From positions 620,001-684,000 of the forward strand of contig CM073196.1 of assembly GCA_037042915.1 (NCBI GenBank): a stretch of DNA of 64,000 nt, read 5' to 3'. The stretch's first letter is position 1. Each line of letters starts with the position of its first letter. The DNA comes from Auricularia sp. M13 (taxonomy: Eukaryota > Basidiomycota > Agaricomycetes > Auriculariales > Auriculariaceae). The notes below the pieces were generated by a model that did not search any database, was not told where the DNA came from, and saw only the letters and a program-made list of their open reading frames with translations. This document shows positions 1 to 8,699 of the stretch, piece after piece. The translations under genes were made by a program, and so were the position numbers.

Positions 1-59
1 TCGCTGAACGCGCAAGCTCCGTCCCTGTACACAAGCGCTAGATTCTCGGGTGCGCAGAG

Positions 60-767
60 TCATCGTGTGCCACCGTCGCAGCCAGGCGCCCAATTAGGCA
101 GCCTTTTACCGTCCCACCATAGTCCAGGACGGCCAGGCGAGTCAGGGTCGGCGCTGCGCTCCCAGCGCACCTCGAAGGCGGGGCCCAGCAGGTTCGCCAG
201 CGCGGAATTCCAGATACAGCCGCCAATCGCGTCAGGATGATCCACGCTGAGCCCAGTCGCGGGCAGGTGCATCAGGAAGAACGGAACGCGCGACTGACGC
301 GCGCGTGCGAGCCCGCCACGCGTAAAGCCGGATTCGGACACGAGCAGGGCAACGGCGTCGGCTGGCGTATCGGACTCGGACTCCGCGAGCAGGCCGTGCA
401 TGACGCCTTCCATCTCCCGCACGTAATGCGGGCCCAGTTTCAGTCGCTCTGCTTTGCATTGCCCGAGCACTCGTAAGCGGCGGCGTTCAGGATCCGTTTC
501 ACGACCCGTCGGCAAAGCAGAACCCAGAGAAGACGGCGTAGGAGGCAGCCACCACCAGCCTTGAAGATCAATGCCGCCGTCAGACTTGCCGCCCACACGG
601 GTCAGCACCATAGACAACTGCGAGCGTAGAATGTGGTGGGACCGCTCTTCAAACTGCATCCCCTGATGCACAGCTGTGAGCCTGGATTTCGTGGAAAGGG
701 CTTGCTGGAAGCGCGTGTATGTTGAAAAGGCGTTGCGGAAGCCCGGAGGCATCACTATCCGTCCCAA
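60..767 (-). CDS. RRG7-like mitochondrial protein (DUF2034, PD-(D/E)XK fold)
   Basis: A 235-residue single-exon reading frame. The central part reads LTRVGGKSDGGIDLQGWW, followed about 35 residues later by VLGQCKAERLKLGP and VREMEGVM. This is the signature of the fungal RRG7/DUF2034 family, related to Mrr-type restriction endonucleases: the Asp of GGIDLQG and the Q-C-K strand correspond to the PD-(D/E)XK active site. In yeast, RRG7 is required for respiratory growth and is mitochondrial; its biochemical activity is not established. The N-terminus (about 35 residues, Arg/Ser/Thr-rich, few acids) could be a mitochondrial presequence. Length is close to the short end of the family. Family call is secure; nuclease activity is inference. 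Confidence 0.8.
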   Translation of the reverse strand: MGRIVMPPGFRNAFSTYTRFQQALSTKSRLTAVHQGMQFEERSHHILRSQLSMVLTRVGGKSDGGIDLQGWWWLPPTPSSLGSALPTGRETDPERRRLRVLGQCKAERLKLGPHYVREMEGVMHGLLAESESDTPADAVALLVSESGFTRGGLARARQSRVPFFLMHLPATGLSVDHPDAIGGCIWNSALANLLGPAFEVRWERSADPDSPGRPGLWWDGKRLPNWAPGCDGGTR

Positions 768-3700
768 AGAACCTGAACGGGTCGGGCAGGAGGATAAGGG
801 ATGCGCCGGTTTTCAAACAGCGACAGGCCACCATACACCTGCTTTTTTTCTCTCAGCGTTTTTTTCAGTCGCACCCCGATCTCAATCACAAATATCTAAT
901 ATAACTTCATACGAAAGAATAAGCAGAGTCCGTCAAGCGGGTAATGTCCGAAGTACGATGGTCGGCGTGACCTTCAACGGTGAAGCCGGTGAAGTACTGG
1001 ATAATAAAGTTTCCGTGTCATTATCTGAGGCCCCTATTGAGCTAAGACTGAGCTCTAAAGGTGAATCAATGTCGAGCTATCACGGTAGCTAGGCGCTTTC
1101 CAAGATTGCAGCCGTCACAGGCCTATCTCACGCTCTGAGGGCGTCTGTTTGTCAACAGATTGTCAAGCGCTAGGACCCTCTGCGCTCAGGGTCTTCAGCA
1201 ACTAGACGCATGGTCAGTGAAGTTGTAGAGACGCGTGAAACCACTCCCGAGGTTCTCCCGCACGCAGAGTGCATCGCCTCCAACACATGGCAATGGACCC
1301 GGTACGGCTCCCGTACCGCGCGCCATTTGACTGGCACTCCTTCAGGGGCAGCGCACAGCATCGGGTCGTTGACAGGTCACTCTTTACTGCTTTCAGGACG
1401 ATCCAATCGCAAATCTCAGGCAAGTGACGCAGCGTGCATTGAATTGAGTGATTACATGTGAGGGATGAGAAAGGGGAGGGAGAACAAGAGGGCGCAGCGT
1501 GGACTATTGAATGGTACATTTTATCTGAGAGCAGTGCATAGCGAGATGGGAGAGATGCGTCGAAGGAACTGAGAACGGGTCGGGAGAGGATGGCCTAACT
1601 TGACGAATGCCAGTACACACAGTTGCAAGCGCTGACCAACAAACATTAGGTGACGTCGAGGGGCCAGAGCTGTCATACACACCTCGGGTGATCAACGACG
1701 GTCCCAATACTCGTCTCCTGGTCTGCGAACATACTCTTTGCGGACGGCGTGGCAGATCATATCGCCATTCTGCGTGCGGTATTCGACGTAGTAGCCCGGC
1801 CCGCCGACCTTCAACGCGGAACGGTCAGCCGAGATGAGATAGGCAAACTGAATAGACTGACGATCATGTTGCCAGTGGTGAGAGTAGTTCGAATGCGACA
1901 GGGGATCCAGGTACCCATGTTGACTTCGGCTGCTTCACCTGGCTGCGACGTGCGATCAGTCATGGCATGAAATGCACGATATACGCGCATACCCGCAGCT
2001 GCGGCGGATGATGTGAGACGATGGCAGAAACGCGACGGCAGGGGAGAGGAACGCACGGGATACGTCCAGGCGGGGCCGCTGTAGTTGGACCAGTTCGAAG
2101 ACATCGACGTGGTATGCGGGGTACGCGGGAGGAGACAGCGTGTGGCACTCGAGGTGCGAGACGCGACGTTTAAAACGCGTTTTCCGAGCGGCGTGTGTGC
2201 ATCCGGGAACGGCTCAACGATAAGGTATCAAAGATGGATCGATCTGGTTGCAAAGGACAGACGTTGGGATGCGCCGCCTGAGCCGTGTAACGACCACGCT
2301 GCCGGGTTGACTGCAGGGCCGTGAGGGGGGGTTGCACGGGTCATGTGGCGTCACGGAGCCAATCTGTCGCGTCTCGATACTCCCTTTCGGGAGTGGAACT
2401 TCACGGTCCGGTGTCGCGAAGAAGCACGATCCGTGTAATTGTCATGCGCCATAACCCTCGCCGCACACTGAGAATCAATCGATTGAGATCCAGGTTAATG
2501 TCGCGTGTTTAGCATGAGACGCTCGCCGATGCAGATCATCGCTGATGTCCAGCCTGATCAACGTCTCCGCCTTTCCCCACGCGCACGCTGCTGTCGGAAA
2601 TATGCTACACCACAGGGCGTCAATACAATCTGGGGTGCGTTCTGGATGGCCGGGCTCGATGTTTGTTTCCCGGTGGCGCAGTCTCAGCAGCCTGGGTCTC
2701 GCTAATAGCGGGTAACGCGCCGGATGCGTGGGAGGGCCACCCCAGAAATTCCTTGCGCGCCAAGGTCACCACATGCCGGATGCCGCAATTGTCCGCCTGC
2801 TCAGGAACGCAAAATGTTTAGGTATGGGGCCAAGCATCACACTACGTACTCCCATGATCTTCATGTTTTGCCGCGGATTTACCTTTGCAGGCTGATGCTG
2901 CCCTCGGAAATGCAAGACTACGCCGCAGCTAGCCACCATTATCAATGTGCTGAATTGTGCCATCAACACTGGGGAGCGGGGCGAGTTGCGTCGAACAATA
3001 CGCACGCGAGGTATATCCCGGCCCGATGCTCCGAGATCTCAATGGTTGCAGCGACTTCGGAAACCTCCTCCTTTAGAAGTGGAGTCTGAGAGAAGAGCTC
3101 TGTAAGTCCCACACTTGCTCAAGTTCCGAGGCACGGACAGCCTGACACGTCTGGATTCCTGACATGTGGCGGCCTCGAGGCCGCAGCGTAGTGCGCTCCG
3201 TCACCAGACTGAGGATTCTCAGCCGGTGCGGCCACAGGTTCCGATCTTGATTAGGCTTCAGTTTATACCAGCGCCCACAGCACCCGAAACCCTCCACGAT
3301 CTAGATTCGGGCCCCTGCATCAGCGACGACTATCTGGTGCTGGACGCCCGCGGCGGTTGCACAAGGACGATATAGACGACCTGCCTTGGCCGCACCTGCA
3401 GCGCAGCCCGTATGAAGGGAGAGAAGATGCCGGCATAAGCGTCTGCGGGTGGAGGTGCAGATTGCGACAGGGCCAGAATTAGGTGCGGGAGAGCGCCCAT
3501 CGGGGCTTGCAAAGGAAATTCGAGGCATAGTCGAATTCTCCAGGCATCGCGAACCAGCGGTTTGTTCGGGAGCGGGAGATATTGGTTGTTCCCCCATTAA
3601 CATTCCAGAACCAGCGTACATGTAATGGGCGGGCGAGGATGGATGCAATGTACGAGCGTTCGGCGGCGGCATGGGTTCTGAAAGTCCGGAGAGCCCAAGA

Positions 3701-5086
3701 AGCGTCGTCGCGACCAATTCGTAGCGTGCAGAAGGCTTTCATTCCGCGGCCAATAGAGTATCACGTGTGGGAGTGCATCCGATGAGCAGCAGGTAAGCGT
3801 TTTGTTGCCGTTTCCGTGCATCCGGACGTGGTCTCTCTGTTGGATCGGCGATCGAGTGCGCACACACATGCACACGTTGCGAGAAGTCAGTGTACAGACC
3901 CTTAGCGAGTTGCCAAGAGAGAGTTTAAGGAACAGTTCGGCCCATGAGCCCTTGCTCAAGTCTCGCGGACCCAATTTGAGCAGAAGGCTTCAAAATCGCG
4001 GCCCATCTCCCGCGTTCGTGCGCAATCAGCTGACGCGAGCGTGCGCGGGATCAAGGCTATGCCACTGTTGAGGAGAGAGTTCAGAAAAAGAAGTATCCTG
4101 GAGATCACGGTGGTCGACCCGGGACGTAAAACGATAAGATGTAGGGAAAGAAAGGAAGCAATGTCAGTCTCATTGCATTCTGAGAGGCGCGGGGTAGGTC
4201 CGCCGAGATAGATGTTCCCATGGCTCGGAACATGACACGCCACGGATACGTGGATTTGCTGACGATGGACGAGCGCCTCGAGGCGAGGAGAATGCGGCAG
4301 CCTACACGCTCTGCGGCGAGAAGCTGTCGTAGCAAGAAGCCGATCACCAGGTACAACCTTGAGTGGATCCCAGAGCCCCGTGCACTATCTGCGGGTTCAT
4401 CACGGAGGCGAGCCGAAAAGGTGTGCCAACAGGTTGCCGGAATAAGTGGCAGACTTCGACCGCAGGCGAGGTGACAGCAGCAACCCCAGACTGTCCTTTC
4501 ACGGCAGAACCAACGATGAGGGTCGGAAAAACCAAAAGGCGTGCTCTAGCAGGAAGCGAGTCGTGAGCGCTGTGGTTGATGAACGGGTGCCGACCAACCG
4601 CCGAATCGAGCCTCCAGGCGAGCAGCAGTCTGCCAGGATAATAGCAGTTCGGTAGGGTATCTTGGATATCGTGGGACAGTACAGCCGCGTGAATTACGCA
4701 GACATGGCGCTTCGAACGAGAATTTCCGAAACAAAGGAGGATGCTGCCATTCGGCATCGACCGAAGAATCGGTCATTCGACCCTCAACTCCGTCTCACAT
4801 AGCTCGCGAGCGTGTCGTCCGTACCGCTCGAACTTAATGAGCTCGCCGTCGTTAGATGTGGCGACGAAAATTATTGCGGCAAAGACTCAGGCGTCGTGGA
4901 CCAACGGTCTGAATTTCAAGTACGCCTCTGCCTCGCAATGGTAACCCAGATGCGAGTTGAGCTGTTTTCAGCCCATATTTCTCTGCAAGTTTTAGCCTTA
5001 AGGCGCGTCGGAATTTGCAAGTCAAGCTGCATACGCGCTCATGGTCCTAGCATAGTGCGTAGGCATAGGCACTAAAACACGGTTCG
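768..5086. other. Long gene-poor stretch, apparently decayed
   Basis: More than 4 kb in which no complete gene is recognisable. Open frames are short, overlap on both strands and lack recognisable domains. Two minus-strand patches look like relict exons (1692-1965, listed separately, and about 3330-3740), but neither can be extended into a gene. Composition is mixed and no terminal repeats or poly-A tails were noticed. With the broken BCS1 copy next to it, the simplest reading is an old, degenerating accessory segment. Confidence 0.4.
1692..1965 (-). pseudogene. Coding-like exon remnant of unknown family
   Basis: On the minus strand an open stretch ends in a TGA at 1692-1694 and reads, near its end, ALKVGGPGYYVEYRTQNGD followed by MICHAVRKEYV. 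The regular alternation of residues and the absence of stops look like real coding sequence, but I do not recognise the family and no start or upstream exon can be fixed. Could be the last exon of an otherwise decayed gene. No function is proposed. Confidence 0.25.
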
Positions 5087-5790
5087 GTGGCCGCGTTGCT
5101 CCGCGTTGACGCTGGCGCGACGACGGATGGTCGCGGGTACCTTAGGCTTTTACATGGACCACCAGGAAGCGGCAAATCATCATTTATTCGCGCGCTCGCA
5201 GGCGCTTTCAAGTATGAAATTTGCATCCTGAACCTTGCCACGCGCGGGCTGAGCGGTGACCAGTTAAACTACGTGCTGTCGAATCTCCCAGATCGGAGCA
5301 TCCTCCTTATGGAGTACGTCCAATAAGCGTGCACAGGTTAGTAATTACGGAGGACGGGTGCGTGTGAATATCCAAAACCCAAACAACGCTGACGCAGACT
5401 CCAGATATCAATTTTAATCAATCTTCCGTTCCAGTACCTCTGGAAGCTGTCCCAAGTGGAGAGGAGCGTGTTCTTTTCCTCACCACAAACCATCTCGACC
5501 GCGTGGACCGCGGGTTGATCCATCGTGGACGCGTGGACGTCGTCGAAAACTTGGACGATGCGTCGCCGGCGCAAGCGCGGCGATATTTTCAGCAATTCTT
5601 TGGGGCGACCGTGCCCGGAGCCGACGAACTCGCAAGCGCCGTGGCGCGCCAGGCGTCTGACAGGCGGTACACAAAGATGGCTGCGCTTCAGGGGCATTTC
5701 ATTCGTCATCCCTTACGAAGCGCTCGATCATTCTCTCCTCGGCATGGTATTCTTCGAACGCCCGCGGACTGACCTATGACCATTCTTCCT
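5087..5790 (+). pseudogene. BCS1-type AAA ATPase fragment, degenerate
   Basis: The first part contains a perfect Walker [18 protein letters not shown], followed by [19 protein letters not shown], as in BCS1-family AAA proteins (mitochondrial inner-membrane translocases for Rieske protein). A second part in another phase reads GEERVLFLTTNHLDRVD, LIHRGRVDV and MAALQGHFIR, the BCS1 sensor-1 and C-terminal AAA motifs. Between them the Walker B is broken (LLMEYVQ then stop, instead of LLEDIDAAF), and the segment equivalent to the SGLLNALDGV motif is missing. No BCS1 N-terminal domain or transmembrane segment is visible upstream. A GT-AG intron does not restore the frame in any combination I tried. 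Best read as a relict; an unusual split gene is the less likely alternative. Confidence 0.7.
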
Positions 5791-6148
5791 GCTATGTGCA
5801 TCGTGCTTGCAATCTTAGACTTTCAACACTGCTGACTCCGTTTGACGCGGCCTCTGCAGCGGCGTGCCTGTGGCCGATGATCCCTGGTGATCTGTCTGCT
5901 TCTTGTCAGGCCATGCTTGATGGATCTATAGTCAAACCCCTGAGAACTACAGGCACGAAACAGGCAAGAGGGACCTCGTCTCCAGCATAGCGGTGCTGTT
6001 TGACCATCCCAATGCGCTTCTCATTGGCTCCGTGCTCAAGTCGGCGATTGTTAAAAGTGGCGGTCTTCACGGCCATCGGTGATGCATTCTAAACTCGCAC
6101 TGGGAGCTGCCACGCGGAGTGGAACGAGTTTCAAAATAAGCTGCGAAG

Positions 6149-6155
6149 TATATAT
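6149..6155 (+). promoter_or_regulatory. TATA box of DUF3237-like copy 1
   Basis: TATATATT lies 23 bp before the ATG at 6172 and 50 bp before the in-frame ATG at 6199. Transcription starting about 30 bp downstream of the TATA would exclude the 6172 ATG, so 6199 is preferred as the start. The equivalent box of copy 2 lies 56 bp before its ATG, which agrees. Confidence 0.55.
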
Positions 6156-6198
6156 TGAGCTGCGGATTTGAATGCGACTTTCATTCGTTTTCCTCAGC

Positions 6199-8048
6199 AT
6201 GCGTTTCTCCTCCGTGGTCGCAGTCGCCCTTCCCCTCTCGCTCGCCGCGGCTGGCGCACTGCCGGGGTTCCCGAAGTTCGAGCTTCTATTCAGCACGAAC
6301 GTGAACATCCAGAACACAAGCACCCCGATAAACTTGCCCATTGGCAACCGTTTCCGTACGTCAATCGGGTGAGTCGATCGTTCTACCTCCACGGTACACG
6401 ACCCCTCAATCCTCATCCTTGCAGGGGCGGAACCGTGACGGACGCGCGTGGGAAGAAGATAGCAGAAATTGTGTCGGGCTTCGGCAGCGAGACGGGGTAC
6501 GTCGATAGTGCCGGCGTGGCAAATCTCGAGGCCAAGGAACTCTGGGTGAGCGCTCTCGCTGCTCCCTCGGTCGTTATTCAGGACCTTTCCGCTGAACTGT
6601 TCCAATAGCACTTCGACGATGACGACCACTACGCCCTCACGCAGACCCTTGGCCCGGCACTCATCGACCCGGTGACGGGCGAGTGCAGGGGCGTCGCGCG
6701 CTTGTAGGTGCATCGGTGAAAACCGTACCGGCTTCGGAGCGGTCCCGAGGTTCCGGAACACCGGAGCAGCCGGAGCAAGGTCCCCCTTTCCTGAGGGTCC
6801 GGAGCTGCGGTTCAGAGCTCCGGAGCAGCTCTGGAGCGCTCCTGAAGGCTCCCTCAGGTCGCATTTTCTCACTATTGGGCATAATTATAGGCACTTTCTG
6901 CCTTCTGATTCAATCCCAGGCACACAGAAATGAATATAGGTGAAGGGTAAATAAGTTGCATTGCAAGAGAATTAGATACATAATGAAGAACATCGGCAAG
7001 AGGCTCTCTGCGCATGTCACGAAGCCCTACGTAGCAACGACAAGCGGTCCGCCCGCAACACTCGGCGCGCGCAACGCACGACGACGGCCAGATCACGTCA
7101 CCTACAACGAATGGCAAGTTAGAGGAGCCGCAAATGATGGATCTAGTCCACGCACCGATAGCAGCTCGACGTGGGGCGGGGTGCGCGGCAGACATAAACG
7201 GGAGAACCCTATGACGAACGTTAGAATAGTGGCGGCGATAAAAAACGCTTACCAGAGACGATGGTCTTGAAAGAGTCGTATTGTGAACAAATTCTGGTCC
7301 TGCAAATAATAAATCAGTATGTAAATGTAGGCCCAGGCCGGTAGCCGCGAGAACGAGTAGCCTCGAGAACGCGAGCACGAGAGGCAGCCAGACAAAGCCC
7401 AGAGCCAGCAGAACAAGAACCGATACGGCGAGCCACGAGCCAGGCCAAGCCAGCTAAGGGAGCAACCCGAGACGACACAGAAAGTCCAATGCCAGGGCAG
7501 CATAGCCGGCGCAGCGCTACGGACGGCGTCAAGCGAGGCGGGCGGTTGGGGATGGTGGGCGAAAAGAGACAAGTCCGTTTGAAAGCCCGATGATGGGCAT
7601 CAGCTCGTAGTCAACCAGCATGTGGCCCATTCGATGGGAGCTGCGACGCCTTGATGGGAGCTGCTGGAGCTCGGATTCAACCGCAAACGCCAAGGATTCG
7701 GTCAAGGATTGCCTGGCCTGGTGCTCCCGACGGTTCGGCCGCTCTGATCAATCTGGAGCATCAGGAGCTTGATAGTCAGCTCCGGAGCAGCGGGTTTTTA
7801 CAGATGTGTCTTTCCCACGAACAATCGTGATCGATCATTCACCGCTGGGACAGCATCATCGAGACGGACTCTCCGACGCGCAAGAAGTACAACAGCTGGC
7901 TCATGGTGACGCACATTTCCGGATCCGCACCTAATCTTCATCTCGATATCTATGGGGTAAGATCACTTTGAGTCCTTATCACGAGATGACTGACAGGTAC
8001 AATGGATAGGCTGACCCCGCCGCGCTCCCTTCGGTACTCAAGCAATGA
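6199..8048 (+). CDS. Secreted DUF3237-like protein, copy 1 (interrupted by an oversized intron)
   Basis: Exons reconstructed: 6199-6368, 6425-6545, 6610-6703, 7854-7956, 8010-8048. The protein starts with a signal peptide (MRFSSVVAVALPLSLAAAG, cleavage near ALPG). The body has GGTVTDARGKKIAEIVSGFG, SETGYVDSAG and LEAKELW, and a last strand FIIETDSPTRKKYNSWL followed by LHLDIYG. This order (G-rich hairpin, acidic strand, FET...W, L-D-x-Y) matches the DUF3237 beta-barrel family, whose function is unknown. All exon junctions correspond to those of copy 2 at 8700. The third intron is 1,150 bp here and 48 bp in copy 2; it contains an inserted element. If it splices, the protein would still be about 175 residues. 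Confidence 0.7.
6714..7803. mobile_element. Putative non-autonomous hAT-like element inside intron 3 of DUF3237 copy 1
   Basis: The extra 1.1 kb of intron 3 begins CGGTGAAAACCG and ends CGGGTTTTTACAG, imperfect inverted ends. Both flanks just inside carry repeated palindromic blocks built on CTCCGGAG(C): at about 6740-6850 (for example GAGCTCCGGAGCAGCTC) and 7760-7795 (CAGCTCCGGAGCAGCGGG). Short inverted ends with clustered subterminal repeats are the usual architecture of hAT elements, where they bind transposase. No transposase frame was recognised between 6850 and 7750. A clear 8 bp target duplication was not found, so the exact ends are uncertain. The terminal CTGTAAAAACC motif is shared with the elements at 55306 and 59971. 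Confidence 0.5.
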
Positions 8049-8635
8049 TGGTCAATAGAGTTGTTATAGTAACATAATCCCCACTACAATACTCAAAACA
8101 CCTTCATTTTGTTTGAGATATGCTTATCCCGGGCGTTCAAGCGTTCATGTCTGTTGTTTGTCCGAGCAAGAGTTTGAGAGTCGCTGTCTCAGTTGACCGC
8201 CAGACAAGCGATTCTGTACCTCGCAGGTACACTAGGCGGTGTTGGCATAGGGTTATTCGTTACATCCCGCATTGCACTGCAAGTACACACAGAAGTGGAG
8301 CGATCTCAGCCTGACTCAGCCTGCGGGCATAGGCGAATCTCACATTTGTGTGTTGCCTTAAACACCAAGCAACCGACTCGGGGACTGAAGTTACTAGAAT
8401 AATTCCAAAGACTCGTGAAAGCCAGAAGCACGTCTTCACGTGTAGGCTCGCAAGTATCCGTCACTGTCATCGGATTCGCGACATGCGAACCGTTGTCCCA
8501 AAAGTGGAAAGAAGATTAACAATTCCAGGCACTCGTCTCATTCCTCCGGTGCGCCATGGAGCGCTCCTGCACACTTATCCTAGGTGTCAGGCCTAGGAAC
8601 CATGGGCGAGCTAATGAATGCCGAGAACTCGAAGA
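8049..8635. other. Intergenic region between the two DUF3237-like genes
   Basis: About 590 bp with no recognisable coding sequence or RNA gene; it contains the upstream region of copy 2, ending in the TATA box at 8636. Confidence 0.5.
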
Positions 8636-8644
8636 TATATAAAA
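8636..8644 (+). promoter_or_regulatory. TATA box of DUF3237-like copy 2
   Basis: TATATAAAA, 56 bp upstream of the ATG at 8700; distance is normal for a fungal core promoter. Confidence 0.65.
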
Positions 8645-8699
8645 GGCTGCATGGAAACACCGGAACTGCACGAAGTGTCTACACCCCAACTCGTCTATA

